64,000 bases of DNA from Pseudomonadales bacterium (GCA_013215055.1 JABSRQ010000001.1:1-64000), one strand, 5' to 3'; shown: positions 47,182-56,596, counted from the stretch's first letter. Made by a program: numbers and translations. The notes: generated by a model from the sequence alone, not told the origin.

Positions 47182-47496
47182 TTAAGAGAAGGCCTGAATC
47201 AGGCGAGGCTTTAAAGCTCGGTGTTTGTGTTTCTTTCTGACCGGAATAAACATCGCATAAAATAAAGGTATTAGTGGGGCTGCAATCAAAAACGGACGAT
47301 ACTCTTCGGGATTACCGGCCGTCAATTTAAAAAACACAAGCAGGAATGCCATGATAAAAGGCACAAGCAAACTTAAAGCTAAAATAATGACGTAGCTAAA
47401 TACACTTAAGCCTCTATAAGCACGAATTGCAGTAGCCAAGAAAGCGATTATCAACGAGCAGATGATGAGTTCAGAGGGCATGTTCAACTTTCTCAT
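47182..47496 (-). CDS. small membrane protein of unknown function
   Basis: 104 residues with three hydrophobic helices (LIICSLIIAFLATAI, YVIILALSLLVPFIMAFLLVFF, FLIAAPLIPLFYAMFI) and a strongly basic C-terminal tail (RKKHKHRALKPR). I do not recognise a family. The downstream genes are on the other strand, so no operon context helps. Confidence 0.6.
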   Translation of the reverse strand: MRKLNMPSELIICSLIIAFLATAIRAYRGLSVFSYVIILALSLLVPFIMAFLLVFFKLTAGNPEEYRPFLIAAPLIPLFYAMFIPVRKKHKHRALKPRLIQAFS

Positions 47497-47636
47497 GAAA
47501 GGTTTTTATTTTCGACAAATTATTCATAAGATAAGGACTATGTCCAGTTTTTCAACGCTTAATTACCCGGTTTATAAAAATATTTTCACTGCAGCCCCGT
47601 TAAGCTAGAAATAAAATAGGTATAATTCCAACATGT

Positions 47637-47810
47637 ATGATGGCAACCGGTACCGTACATCCTCCAGCAGGTTCTAATCCGGTGATTGTTTTTTTAAGCT
47701 TGGCGCACTGGGATTTCTTACTATTGCCTACGTTATTAGGCAGCCTTTTTTTAGTTGTCGCCGCGCTGATCTATAACAATTTGGATAATAAAAATCCAGT
47801 TTATTGGTAA
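47637..47810 (+). pseudogene. HPP-family membrane protein, C-terminal fragment
   Basis: The frame, open from 47604, gives MMATGTVHPPAGSNPVIVFL, LLPTLLGSLFLVVAALIYNN and ends NPVYW. HPP-family proteins have four membrane helices and this HPPAG signature in their last part, ending with an aromatic pair. Only the last 57 codons remain. It is either a remnant or a short gene starting at ATG 47637. Confidence 0.65.
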
Positions 47811-47922
47811 GCTGTAGCCTGCTTAAATATTGACACAACGATTCAGTATCAACTGCGTTAACAGCAGATGTGGTTTAGTGATAAAACAGAATTCAGTAGA
47901 ATAAAATGACCGAGTGCAGATT

Positions 47923-49047
47923 TTAGAACGCAACCGTTACGGCAGCAGCAACTTCATTGTAGTCATTGTCATCTTTTTCCAGGCCATCACCTTGATAGAT
48001 ACGGTACTCAAATTTTAATACGGTATTTTCCATCAAATGGTAACTTGAACCTATTACCGTTTCTGTCCATTCATCATTATCACTGTCATCATCGGGGTCT
48101 AACCAACCGTAACGCATAAAGGGCGTAAATAGATGCAGGGTATAGGCCGCTTCCATATACCAACTGGATTCTGTCACGGTTGCTGCCGTTAAATTTTCTC
48201 TTTCCGATATTGCATACTCGGCATGAACTTCGAAAGGGGAAGGGGCATATTCTAAACTAACAATCCATGATTCATGATTATTCTCTTCTTCCCCGACTTT
48301 GTGTGACAAGAAGGATGAGCTAAGATGGATGTCGAACGTGGGACTGAAAGCTATACGGCCACCGATGATCTTATTCACATTTTCATCTTTTATATTGCTG
48401 CCTTCAGCATGTTCTCCGTTACCCACATAGGCCACATAGTTCCAACTGGCATTGTCTGAAATCTGGTGATCTGCGAGAATAAAAATACCCGTTATTATTT
48501 CCGGAAACATCGACATTCCACCGACTCTACCAGCTCTATAGATAGCCGAGGGGATATCGACTGAGTTATAACTGGGGCTGGCATCATGAATCTCATTAAA
48601 AATACCAAAAGGTGTCAGGTTTTTACCCGTTCTTATTCTGGTAGAATGCGACAGATCAAACTCGATATAAGCCCAGACAACTTCGAGAGCTCCAAACGCT
48701 GAGATTTCCTCTTCTTCTTCGTGCTCACCTTCACCTTGTTCTTCTTCATTACCAGCATGGTCTTCAACGTGTGATGAAGAACGTTCATATTCAAGGTGAA
48801 TTTTGGCGCTAACACGGGAGTTGACCTGGTAGTTCGTCATGACATTAAAATGGCTGACATCAAATGATCCGTTAGTATCTCCCATAGACTCATGATCAGA
48901 TCTGACATATTGAATATCGGCAAAACCATAGACCTGAAATTTATCCATATCCGATGATCTTACAGGTATCGCTAAAAATGCTAACAAAGATAGTACAACA
49001 AGAAGGTTGTTGAAAAATCGTCTTTTTACCCTACATTTCCACATCAT
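47923..49047 (-). CDS. porin-like outer-membrane protein
   Basis: A 374-residue protein with a signal peptide (LAFLAIPVRS/S) and an outer-membrane barrel: FQVYGFADIQYVRSDHESMG at the start, many aromatic-flanked strands, and AAAVTVAF at the C-terminus. One loop is very acidic with His (DHAGNEEEQGEGEHEEEEE), which could bind cations. The gene lies 47 bp downstream of a small PstS-like gene on the same strand, so the two are probably one operon. General type only: OprO/OprP-like or other porin; the substrate is not known. Confidence 0.75.
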   Translation of the reverse strand: MMWKCRVKRRFFNNLLVVLSLLAFLAIPVRSSDMDKFQVYGFADIQYVRSDHESMGDTNGSFDVSHFNVMTNYQVNSRVSAKIHLEYERSSSHVEDHAGNEEEQGEGEHEEEEEISAFGALEVVWAYIEFDLSHSTRIRTGKNLTPFGIFNEIHDASPSYNSVDIPSAIYRAGRVGGMSMFPEIITGIFILADHQISDNASWNYVAYVGNGEHAEGSNIKDENVNKIIGGRIAFSPTFDIHLSSSFLSHKVGEEENNHESWIVSLEYAPSPFEVHAEYAISERENLTAATVTESSWYMEAAYTLHLFTPFMRYGWLDPDDDSDNDEWTETVIGSSYHLMENTVLKFEYRIYQGDGLEKDDNDYNEVAAAVTVAF

Positions 49048-49094
49048 ATTAATCGCTCTATAAAGTTGGTCTAGAGTTATTTTTTAAAGCTGAG

Positions 49095-49526
49095 CTAATT
49101 CATCTCCACTCGTTTAACGTTGGCAGGCAATTGAATCTCTGCGGTATGAATAAAACAAATTGCTCCTTTGATATGGCTGGCGTAATCCAATAAGTCCTCT
49201 ATGGTTGAAAAGTTTCGGGGAGGGATGTCGTTCCCAGAGAATAATTTTCGATTCCAGTAACGTTTAAATATAAGGTAATTTTTATTAGTGATATCTTCAA
49301 AAAATCGTTGGCTTTCAGCACTGGTGGGAGTGATATAACAGGGGGAGATACTGACGCCATTATCCCAGCTGGTTTTTTTCCCCATAAAAATAGATTGAAG
49401 TTCTTTTGAGTCCAATGCGGTGGCAGAAACATCTTTATTGGATACAAGCATGCCCTCTATGGAAAAGCATAGGAGTGACTGGAATAAAAAAACCAAGCTT
49501 AAGAATACTTTTATACTGCGCCACAT
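49095..49526 (-). CDS. small PstS-like periplasmic substrate-binding protein
   Basis: 143 residues: a signal peptide (LVFLFQSLLCFS) and a short type of phosphate-ABC-transporter-like binding fold, LDSKELQSIFMGKKTSWDNGVSISPCYI, then FKRYWNRKLFSG and AICFIHTAE. It has roughly half the length of true PstS and no pst permease is near. Similar small proteins sit beside porins and chemoreceptors in marine gammaproteobacteria, as here, with the MCP divergently oriented 650 bp away. It may bind an anion and present it to the receptor; this is inference. Confidence 0.7.
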   Translation of the reverse strand: MWRSIKVFLSLVFLFQSLLCFSIEGMLVSNKDVSATALDSKELQSIFMGKKTSWDNGVSISPCYITPTSAESQRFFEDITNKNYLIFKRYWNRKLFSGNDIPPRNFSTIEDLLDYASHIKGAICFIHTAEIQLPANVKRVEMN

Positions 49527-50179
49527 GTTGATTTTCTCTCAATAGCCTGTGGATAATGAGTTTAATCGTTGCCTAAGCATTGACATGGAATGGGCTGCTA
49601 TTCGACTTGATAAAGCAGCGTTAATCCATTTCCTCCATCTCGATTGAATTCAGGCTGACTACATTCCGCTGCGGTCAAAAAATATTTCAAAGTATATAGT
49701 TTGTGGTTGTTATCGTTATGACTGATATATACACCCTTTTATTCTTAACTAAATATAGATCAACTGTCGCCCTAGTCAAAATCAGACATAAGAATAATGA
49801 ATTACGTGCTTTAAAGCTGATATCAGTATCTGATTCAACTTTTTTTATACATTTATGATCTTTGTTGGCACTTGTTTAAGTGTTAATTTACTAAGGAAAA
49901 TAACAAGAAATTTTTAATCGTATTTTTAATCAATGTATATGGAAATATGAGCTTGAATAAATATACAGTGCTATGAGATGGGTTTTTATTGAATTTAGAC
50001 TACTCTAAATAATAGATGTAAGCTTGAAATAACTGAGCAAATTTTGAATATAAAGCAGCTGTTTTTCTATGCAAGCAGTATGCTTTTGTCGTTTAAAATT
50101 ATGGCTAAGTTGACACATTTTCAGCTCCTCGAAGCTAAATTCTTTGGCTGATATGAATCTACATGAATAGGTTCAATGA
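49527..50179. other. divergent promoter region, AT-rich
   Basis: About 650 bp between the PstS-like/porin operon and the chemoreceptor gene. It holds both promoters. No coding frame or repeat copy was recognised. Confidence 0.5.
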
Positions 50180-53100
50180 ATGAAGTTACAGAAGAAATTT
50201 CTACGGGTTTATCTTCTGGTTTTTATATTGACTGGACTGCTTGCAGTGACTGGGATCTATCAGTTCAACTCAATTATGGCCTATGTCAATCTACGCCAGG
50301 ATCTGGATCTTCTACAAATCGAGTTTCAGGAACTTCGCCGACATGAACTGAACTTTATCGCCTACCATGAAGCTGCATCCGCAGACGATTTTACTCGTCG
50401 CTATCCTGCCGTGATAAAGCACTTAGAAGGCGTAATCTTACAAAGTGATGAGCTTGGCATGGGTTCGCCGCAGCTAAGCCAGCTTCATGAAGATCTTATA
50501 TCCTACGCCAGCGCCTTCTCAGATTTAGTGTATATGCAAACGGATATTGGATTTAACGAATCGCAAGGCCTTAGAGGTAAACTTCGTGAATCTGTAGAAT
50601 ATGCTGAAGAACTGGTGGCAGAAACCGGCTTGGAAAAACTACGTAATGAAATGCTGTTATTACACAGGTTGGAAAACAATTACCGCTTAAATCAGGAGGT
50701 AAAATATGCGGCGCAGTTTAATGAGCGCCTACACACTTTTGTGCTTATTATGCATAACGTTGAACCCGCTCTATACGATAAAATCCTAGATGCCATGAGT
50801 ATTTATGCCAGCAGTTTCAAACGTCTGGTAAGGCGAGAAACTGAAATAGGTCTAAGCAAGGATCAGGGGATTCGTGCTGTACTGTTAGATAATATTTCCC
50901 AGAGTTCCATCACCGGAGCCCAGCTTCATAATAAGATCTCAGAGCAAATAAATACAGCGATTACAACGGCAAAAATTAGCTCGTTGTTGGTGATGCTCTT
51001 CCTGATTATAGCCTGTGTCACCGCATTATATAGACTGTCGCGCAGCATCTCAGCTTCGGTCAGTCTGTTTGACCGAGAGATCGAGACCTTTGTCGAAGAT
51101 TTACGCAGCGATAGAATAAATTTGAATAAACGCATAGATGTTACGGGCTTTAGTGAAATTGAATCTCTGTCAAAGAATTTTAATGTCTTCACGGCAGTAT
51201 TGTCTGATAAAGCGAAACAAATCGCCGATTTGGCCAGCAGTAATGCCGAGGTGAAAGAAGGATTTGATCATGCGGCCACACCGGCGATGATTGTTGAAAC
51301 TGATGGCAATATTTCCTATTTAAATCACGCCATGTCCACATTTATTCACTCTCACGCACAAGACTTCGATATCGATGAAACTCAAATGAGTACTAGGACA
51401 CTCAGTGCCTTATGCAGTCAATTAGAGGGTTTTTCAGCGTTTATTCTCTCCCTATCGGAATCAAAGGTAGAGCGTAAACAGCAAAAGGGTATTACCGTTG
51501 ATTGGCATATCACGCCTGTATTTAACGAAGGAAATACGATTCAAAGTTATATTATCGAATGGCACGATCAAACGGAGCGCCTAAAAATCCAGAAAGAATT
51601 TGAATTGGTGGTTGATGCCGCCAAACAGGGGGATTTTTCCTGCTTAATGGATATCGATGGGAAAACTGGATTTTTTCTGACCATGGCAGATGGATTGAAC
51701 AAAATCATGGCTTCGGTGAATCATTCTTTATCGGATATTGCCGAGGTTTTAAAAGATATCTCCGAGGGACAATTGCAGAAAACCATTGATAATCATTATG
51801 CTGGCCAGCTAGGTCAGTTAACCGCAGCCATGAACGAGATGGTTATTAATCTCAATAGAACCATTGGTGATATATCGAAAACGGTCAATGCCGCCAAAGA
51901 GGGAAACTTTAATGTACTCATTACGGAAACCGGAAAACAGGGGTTTTATCTAAGCATTGCCAAAGCCATGAATGAACAAAGCATGCTGATTGAAACAGCG
52001 GTTTCCGATATTGGGCAGGTCATGTCCTGCATCGCCGCGGGTGAGCTTTCCGCCAAAGTCAACGGTACATACTCGGGGAAGATGTTCGAGTTAGCCGATA
52101 ATGCTACCTTGATGGTAAGGCGGTTACAGGAAGTCATAGGCATGATTTCAATGATTGTGAAAAATGCCGCCAGTGGTGATTTTAATGAGCGTATAGTGAC
52201 GGATGGGCAATCCGGATTTTATCTGGATCTGAGCACAAACCTTAATCGATTAAACGATGTCACTCAGGATGCCATGTCCGAGTTTATTGAAGCGCTATCG
52301 GCGATGGCCAAGGGCGATTTAACCTATAGCATAGATAAAGATTATGAAGGTATCTATGATATTTTGAAGCAAGATACTAATGCCACGGTAAACAATCTGG
52401 TTTCTATATTACTTGATATTCAACAATGTTCCTCTGGCGTTAAACTGGCAGCGAGTGAGCTGGCAGCCTGTAATGTCGATCTTGATTCACGCTCCGCGAA
52501 ACAGTCCAGCAGTCTGCAGGCAACGGTGTTAAGTATGAATCATATGACGAAGAGCATTGAAAAAAATACCGTGAGTTCCAATACCGCCAGTCGACTTGCC
52601 AATAAAGCCCGTGAAATTGCTGAAGAGGGAGGGGGAATTATTTCTCAATCCATACAGGCCATGGTTGATATTTCAGACTCTTCAAATAAAATTGCCAGTA
52701 TTCTTTCGGTTATTGATGAGATCGCCTTCCAAACTAATTTATTAGCCTTAAACGCCTCGGTAGAAGCTGCCAGAGCGGGTGAACAAGGGCGTGGTTTTGC
52801 AGTGGTTGCTGGTGAAGTACGTAACCTTGCAGGGCGCAGCGCCGATTCAGCCAAAGAAATCAAAGCACTGATTGAAGACTCGTTGATAAAAGTTAATGAA
52901 GGTAAACAACTGGTGAATCAATCGGGAGAATCATTGGTTAATATTGTTGATGCAACTAAAGAAGTCTCTGACCTGATATCGATCATTGCCACAGCCAGTG
53001 CCGAGCAATCCACAGGCATTGCGGAGGTCAATAATTCCATCATTAGCATGGATGAGGTGACGCAAAAAAATGCGACCCTGGTCGAAGAGATTGCTTCATC

Positions 53101-53266
53101 TTGTATGATTCTTGGTAATGAATCTGACGAGTTGGTGAGGAAAATAGCCTTTTTTAAAACCGGAACAGTCGCGCCCATTAAGGCGACAGCATCCGTTTCA
53201 TCCACTACAGATGCCGCAGCCATAACTCCTCAACAATTGGACGATGATGATTTTCTGGCGTTTTAA
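50180..53266 (+). CDS. methyl-accepting chemotaxis protein with long helical linker
   Basis: A 1028-residue chemoreceptor. It has an N-terminal TM helix, an all-helical periplasmic domain of two similar bundles (repeat-like [23 protein letters not shown] and [23 protein letters not shown], as in helical bimodular sensors), a second TM near 270, a PAS-like domain (about 370-470), then three or four repeated HAMP-like modules each with [20 protein letters not shown] or [10 protein letters not shown], and the signalling tip [31 protein letters not shown] at about 845-880. The ligand is unknown; the divergent PstS-like protein is a candidate partner. Confidence 0.9.
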   Translation: MKLQKKFLRVYLLVFILTGLLAVTGIYQFNSIMAYVNLRQDLDLLQIEFQELRRHELNFIAYHEAASADDFTRRYPAVIKHLEGVILQSDELGMGSPQLSQLHEDLISYASAFSDLVYMQTDIGFNESQGLRGKLRESVEYAEELVAETGLEKLRNEMLLLHRLENNYRLNQEVKYAAQFNERLHTFVLIMHNVEPALYDKILDAMSIYASSFKRLVRRETEIGLSKDQGIRAVLLDNISQSSITGAQLHNKISEQINTAITTAKISSLLVMLFLIIACVTALYRLSRSISASVSLFDREIETFVEDLRSDRINLNKRIDVTGFSEIESLSKNFNVFTAVLSDKAKQIADLASSNAEVKEGFDHAATPAMIVETDGNISYLNHAMSTFIHSHAQDFDIDETQMSTRTLSALCSQLEGFSAFILSLSESKVERKQQKGITVDWHITPVFNEGNTIQSYIIEWHDQTERLKIQKEFELVVDAAKQGDFSCLMDIDGKTGFFLTMADGLNKIMASVNHSLSDIAEVLKDISEGQLQKTIDNHYAGQLGQLTAAMNEMVINLNRTIGDISKTVNAAKEGNFNVLITETGKQGFYLSIAKAMNEQSMLIETAVSDIGQVMSCIAAGELSAKVNGTYSGKMFELADNATLMVRRLQEVIGMISMIVKNAASGDFNERIVTDGQSGFYLDLSTNLNRLNDVTQDAMSEFIEALSAMAKGDLTYSIDKDYEGIYDILKQDTNATVNNLVSILLDIQQCSSGVKLAASELAACNVDLDSRSAKQSSSLQATVLSMNHMTKSIEKNTVSSNTASRLANKAREIAEEGGGIISQSIQAMVDISDSSNKIASILSVIDEIAFQTNLLALNASVEAARAGEQGRGFAVVAGEVRNLAGRSADSAKEIKALIEDSLIKVNEGKQLVNQSGESLVNIVDATKEVSDLISIIATASAEQSTGIAEVNNSIISMDEVTQKNATLVEEIASSCMILGNESDELVRKIAFFKTGTVAPIKATASVSSTTDAAAITPQQLDDDDFLAF

Positions 53267-53379
53267 ACTCAGTGATGTAACTGGTGCCTGGACTCTATCT
53301 CGAAGCCGTCACACTTACTGTTACAGCGCACTAAGATTACATTCTGATCCATAGCTGTGCGCTTACCTGAGCCTTTACT

Positions 53380-53624
53380 ATGTATAAGAAGCATTAACGC
53401 GTAACGGGGGAAATCCCTATGTACCGCCTGATGTTTTCATTGGTATAAATGGTTTCAATAAAGAGAAAAATGCCCGATTAAAACTAACAACATCCCCTGT
53501 TAAAACCTTTAATTCGAACAAGGGAGTATTGGCCATGGAATAGCCTACCGGCTAAAAAACCTGCATGGATAGATCTCACATTAACTAGAAAAAAACTTCA
53601 GAAGGTGGGCCTTGTGCTTCGGGT
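53380..53624 (+). repeat. dispersed repeat copy R11 (extended)
   Basis: The core 53380-53572 is full length with hairpin arms CATCCCCTGTTA and GAACAAGGGAGTATTGG. A further 52 bp (to 53624) is shared only with R12 and contains the 3' end of a minus-strand frame (PEAQGPPSEVFF stop). It lies just left of the integron cassette array. Confidence 0.9.
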
Positions 53625-53854
53625 AATTGATAAGCAGATGGGATAATAACGTCGAGTAAAGCATTTTCTTCTGCAGTAATTATTGCTAGTGTAGTTTCAA
53701 ATATTGAAAAAAATACATTGGATGCATTAGCGTTACTTTTTGTTGCATGTAGGCTTTTGCATGGTATTTTATATATCACTGATAAAGCAACGTTTAGATC
53801 TATTGTTTGGTTTATTAGTATTTGTAGTTGGGTAAGTATCTTTGTATTATCAGT
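53585..53854 (-). pseudogene. minus-strand frame truncated at the first attC site
   Basis: A frame of 89 codons is open from the R'' end of the first attC (stop at 53855-53857) to TGA/TAG-type stop at 53585. It contains ILTQLQILINQTIDLNVAL and later FFSIFETTLAIITAEENALL and PEAQGPPSEVFF. No ATG is present; GTG 53779 would give only 64 residues. The last 14 codons are repeated, with changes typical of a coding sequence, beside R12 (PEAQEPSSEVFF). It looks like a real gene whose start was cut off where the cassette array begins. Function unknown. Confidence 0.45.
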
Positions 53855-53952
53855 CTAACAAGGCCCATCCCGACTACGCAACTTTGTCACTTTCGTGTAA
53901 TGAGCCGTACAAAAACCGCCAAAATCACTCCACTGTGTGGGCGGCGTTAAGC
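53853..53952 (+). other. attC site A
   Basis: R'' GTCTAAC at 53853-53859, R' GTTAAGC at 53946-53952; both fit the consensus. Inner arms GCCCAT and GTGGGC pair. The 100-bp site shares the block GCCAAAATCACTCCACT with site B. Confidence 0.85.
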
Positions 53953-53964
53953 CTAAGGATAGGT

Positions 53965-54477
53965 ATGGAATTTAAAGTCGTTCAGCTAACACCTAAAGAT
54001 CACCGTGAATATTTAACTTTACGTAAAGAGTCTGAGATTGAATTCCCACAATATGTTGGCCCTAGTGCAGAACGTGAGTTGTTAGCTGGTGAAGACAATA
54101 TCGCATCAATACTGGAATCATATCCAGAGGAAGGAACAATAGTATTTGGTGCATTTAATAATGAGGGTTTAGTGGGTGTACTAGCATTGTCTCGTCGCCT
54201 AAGCCCTAAGTTTAAACATCGTGCCTTTATTTGGGGAATGTATATTGATAAGAGTTACCGACAATCGAATGTTGGTGCTCTTTTACTTGATTATGTAAAA
54301 GTATGGGCTGCAGATAACAAAGAAGTAAATGTATTATGGCTTCAAGTCACTGAGACTAATCAGCCAGCTATATCTTTTTATAAGAAGCATGGTTTTATTA
54401 CATATGGTACAGAGCCAATGGCTTTGTTCACTCAAGATGAATACCATGATGTACATTATATGCAAATAATGGCTTAA
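53965..54477 (+). CDS. GNAT-family acetyltransferase (cassette)
   Basis: 170 residues from ATG 53965, with AGG just upstream and attC A ending 12 bp earlier. GNAT features: FIWGMYIDKSYRQSNVGALLLDYVKVWA holds the acetyl-CoA loop region (motif A, in the degenerate form RQSNVGA), and LQVTETNQPAISFYKKHGFITYGTEP is the motif B helix-strand. Such cassettes often modify small molecules, antibiotics or proteins. The stop codon lies inside the R'' of the next attC. The substrate is unknown. Confidence 0.85.
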   Translation: MEFKVVQLTPKDHREYLTLRKESEIEFPQYVGPSAERELLAGEDNIASILESYPEEGTIVFGAFNNEGLVGVLALSRRLSPKFKHRAFIWGMYIDKSYRQSNVGALLLDYVKVWAADNKEVNVLWLQVTETNQPAISFYKKHGFITYGTEPMALFTQDEYHDVHYMQIMA

Positions 54478-54573
54478 CAAGTTGCAGCACCGGCTCCGTT
54501 ATTTTTTCACCTTTGTTGCAATGGACCGAAACAAAAGCGCCAAAATCACTCCACTATGTGCAGGGCGTTGGAA
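54472..54573 (+). other. attC site B
   Basis: R'' GCTTAAC at 54472-54478 overlaps the GNAT stop codon; R' GTTGGAA at 54567-54573. The inner GCCAAAATCACTCCACTATGTG is almost the same as in site A, a sign of a shared attC lineage. Confidence 0.82.
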
Positions 54574-54594
54574 CAAGGGAGAATAGGATAGCAC

Positions 54595-55029
54595 ATGGAA
54601 ATTTCTACCAAAGAGAATGAAAGCCTTTTATCGGCGGTTTACGAAAGAGTAATGGCAGCAGTACATGCAGAAAAGGTTGTATCAGAACAGGAGAGCTTTG
54701 TTTTTCAAATCGAGCTATTATCTCAAGAAATCAATAGCGGCGCTTCATTCGAACAATATTTTCGCTGGGTAGAAAAGCCAGAACTAGATGGAATTGTCTA
54801 TTATGTAAAAAATCTTGATATTCCTGAACTCGTAAATATTGTCGAAGAAGCGATCAAAGTGGCTTTCCCAAATGGCATTCCCGAAGGGGATGAGGAATAC
54901 GAGGAGTGTATCGAATGGAGCGAATCTCAAGAAGTGCGCCTAGAAGAGCTATTTGAATTGTTTGAAGAATACAATGGAACCATCATCAATAAGCTTGGGA
55001 CCTTTATTAAGGAAAATAGTCTTGCCTAA
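54595..55029 (+). CDS. DUF4375/DMP19-like protein (cassette)
   Basis: A 144-residue acidic protein. FVFQIELLSQEINSGASFEQYFRW, followed by AIKVAFPNGIPEGDEE, matches the order of motifs in DMP19/DUF4375 proteins (normally NGGFxQYF and FPxGxPP). DMP19 of Neisseria mimics DNA and regulates nucleoid proteins, but most relatives are uncharacterised. The ribosome site is weak (GGAGAATAGGATAG upstream). This is the second cassette of the array. Confidence 0.65.
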   Translation: MEISTKENESLLSAVYERVMAAVHAEKVVSEQESFVFQIELLSQEINSGASFEQYFRWVEKPELDGIVYYVKNLDIPELVNIVEEAIKVAFPNGIPEGDEEYEECIEWSESQEVRLEELFELFEEYNGTIINKLGTFIKENSLA

Positions 55030-55034
55030 ATTAG

Positions 55035-55108
55035 TTATAACTAGATTTTTCGGGCGGGTTGCTAAAGCATTGGTTGTTAAACACCAATCCTTTAGCAAGC
55101 GGTTACAA
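55035..55108 (+). other. atypical attC-like hairpin C
   Basis: TTATAAC at 55035-55041 and GTTACAA at 55102-55108 bracket a strong inverted repeat, GGTTGCTAAAG with CTTTAGCAAGC. The core ends deviate from consensus, so site function is less certain. Confidence 0.5.
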
Positions 55109-55138
55109 CGGAATTAGAGACATGATGGATCTCGAACT

Positions 55139-55546
55139 ATGTATCTAGGTAAATGTTTGTGCGGCGAAGTTGAAATAAAAATAAATGGTGAAATAAATGA
55201 CATTATTCACTGTCATTGTTCTCTGTGCAGAAAAAATAGCGGTACAGCTTTTGCCACCAATGGTTTCATAAACTCCGCAGATCTAGAAATTACATCAGGT
55301 AAAAGCAGCTTAAGTATATTTTCATTTAAGCCTGGTAGAAATAGGCATTTTTGCTCTAAATGTGGTTCACCCGTTTATAGTTCAAATGAACAGGATACTT
55401 CCCGTTATAGAATAAGGTTGGGTATTCTTGATTCAGATATAGTCGAACGACCAATCTCTCATAATTTTGTTTCGTCGAAAGCAAATTGGGAAGATCTAGA
55501 TGTTAGATTACCGAGGTATGATTCTTTTGAACCTAGCCGAAAATAG
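55139..55546 (+). CDS. GFA/CENP-V-domain protein (cassette)
   Basis: 135 residues with the zinc-binding pattern of the GFA family: GKCLCGEVEI, then HCHCSLCRKNSGTAFATNGFI and FCSKCGSPVYSSNE. This gives the seven Cys usual for two zinc sites in the Mss4-like beta fold. The family includes glutathione-dependent formaldehyde-activating proteins, but most cassette members have no tested activity. The length is normal. It is preceded by attC-like site C and followed by site D. Confidence 0.88.
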   Translation: MYLGKCLCGEVEIKINGEINDIIHCHCSLCRKNSGTAFATNGFINSADLEITSGKSSLSIFSFKPGRNRHFCSKCGSPVYSSNEQDTSRYRIRLGILDSDIVERPISHNFVSSKANWEDLDVRLPRYDSFEPSRK

Positions 55547-55548
55547 AC

Positions 55549-55626
55549 CTCTAACAAACGGCAACTGTTAGACTTGTAAAATAGTCACTAAAATTACTGG
55601 GCAATTACGTGCCAGCGGCGTTAACC
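55549..55626 (+). other. attC site D
   Basis: R'' CTCTAAC at 55549-55555 directly after the GFA stop, R' GTTAACC at 55620-55626, 14 bp before the next start codon. Confidence 0.75.
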
Positions 55627-55640
55627 ATCAAGGATAGATC

Positions 55641-56099
55641 ATGGGCATAGATCAAGCGTACAACTTTAAAAAGTTGAATGATTTAATCGACACCGCAGGC
55701 TTGCTAAGCGAAGCTCAGCTTAATCTGCTTGGAAGCGAAGGCTATGAAGCAGTTATCAACCTTCTTCCCGATGACAATGCGTACGCTATTAAAAATGAAG
55801 CCTCTATAGTCAAGGCGCAAGGGATTATCTACGAATATATACCTGTAGATTTTTCCGCACCAACAGAAGATGATTACCACGTTTTTTCTGAAAAACTCGC
55901 CAAGTATTCCAATAAGAAAGTTATGGTGCATTGTGCAGCAAACTTTAGAGTATCTGCTTTCTATTCCATTTATGCTTACTTCAATCATGGCTGGTCAGAA
56001 TCTCAGGTTCAAGAATCTATAAGCTCTATATGGAACCTTGCAGATTACCCTGCTTGGGAGGCATTTGTATCCAAAATACTCGATGCAAAAAATGGTTAA
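55641..56099 (+). CDS. protein-tyrosine-phosphatase-fold protein (cassette)
   Basis: A 152-residue protein with the P-loop VMVHCAANFRVSAF (Cys-x4-Arg with a following Ser), preceded by EAVINLLPDDN and YIPVDFSAPTEDDYHVFSEKL. This is the fold of DUF442/beta-lactamase-hydrolase-like phosphatases, which are short single-domain enzymes. The loop has CAANFR where many members have CxSGxR, so activity should be tested. The next gene starts 17 bp downstream with no attC between, so this cassette carries two genes. Confidence 0.8.
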   Translation: MGIDQAYNFKKLNDLIDTAGLLSEAQLNLLGSEGYEAVINLLPDDNAYAIKNEASIVKAQGIIYEYIPVDFSAPTEDDYHVFSEKLAKYSNKKVMVHCAANFRVSAFYSIYAYFNHGWSESQVQESISSIWNLADYPAWEAFVSKILDAKNG

Positions 56100-56116
56100 A
56101 AATACGCTCCAAGTCT

Positions 56117-56488
56117 ATGCCACGCCTCCCACTTCTAGTTATAACCTTATTCTTTCTGATAGGCGGTATTTCTCACTTTGTTGTAGCTGACTTCTTTATT
56201 TTGGCAATGCCAGATTATTTGGCTTATCACAAAGAACTAGTCATTATTAGTGGTGTGTTTGAAATTTTAGGCGCTATAGGTATCTTAATCCCCCAGACAC
56301 GTTTATTAGCTGGCTATGGGCTAATTGCATTAATTGTTGCTGTTTACCCGGCCAATATAAACATGGCTTTACACCCTGAAAAATTTAAAGAGCTTTCCGA
56401 GTTGTTTTTATATATTCGTCTCCCCTTTCAATTTCTATTTATTTGGTTTGTTTGGTGGGCCATAGCACCTGAAAGATTAATAAAATAA
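56117..56488 (+). CDS. DoxX-like membrane protein (cassette)
   Basis: 123 residues with four hydrophobic helices: LVITLFFLIGGISHFVV, VIISGVFEILGAIGILIP, LIALIVAVYPANINMAL and LPFQFLFIWFVWWAI. The pattern GxxHF, EILGAIGIL and YPANINMAL is typical of small DoxX-like proteins, four-helix inner-membrane proteins of mostly unknown role. ATG 56117 is chosen; the open frame extends upstream over the previous gene's end but lacks a start context. It shares its cassette with the phosphatase-like gene. Confidence 0.78.
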   Translation: MPRLPLLVITLFFLIGGISHFVVADFFILAMPDYLAYHKELVIISGVFEILGAIGILIPQTRLLAGYGLIALIVAVYPANINMALHPEKFKELSELFLYIRLPFQFLFIWFVWWAIAPERLIK

Positions 56489-56498
56489 GTATGTAAGC

Positions 56499-56570
56499 AT
56501 TTAACAAGGCCAAGAAAAATCGCATATTTCATGGGCTGTATCCACGACAAGTCGTTCGCCCTTGTTGGCG
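56499..56570 (+). other. attC site E
   Basis: R'' ATTTAAC at 56499-56505 followed by AAGGCCAAG; R' GTTGGCG at 56564-56570 preceded by CCCTT. The R' deviates at the last base. Confidence 0.7.
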
Positions 56571-56596
56571 GTGCAATGATTATTAAAGGATAAAGA

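Noticed and set aside
47177..47203. CCTGATT/AATCAGG hairpin as terminator of the 5'-nucleotidase gene
   Set aside because: Stem of only 7 bp with a 13-base loop and no T-run; it also lies in the coding end of the convergent gene.
54370..54400. TATAAGAAGCAT motif inside the GNAT gene, as in the repeat start
   Set aside because: It encodes the conserved YKKHGF helix of GNAT enzymes and the similarity stops after 12 bases.
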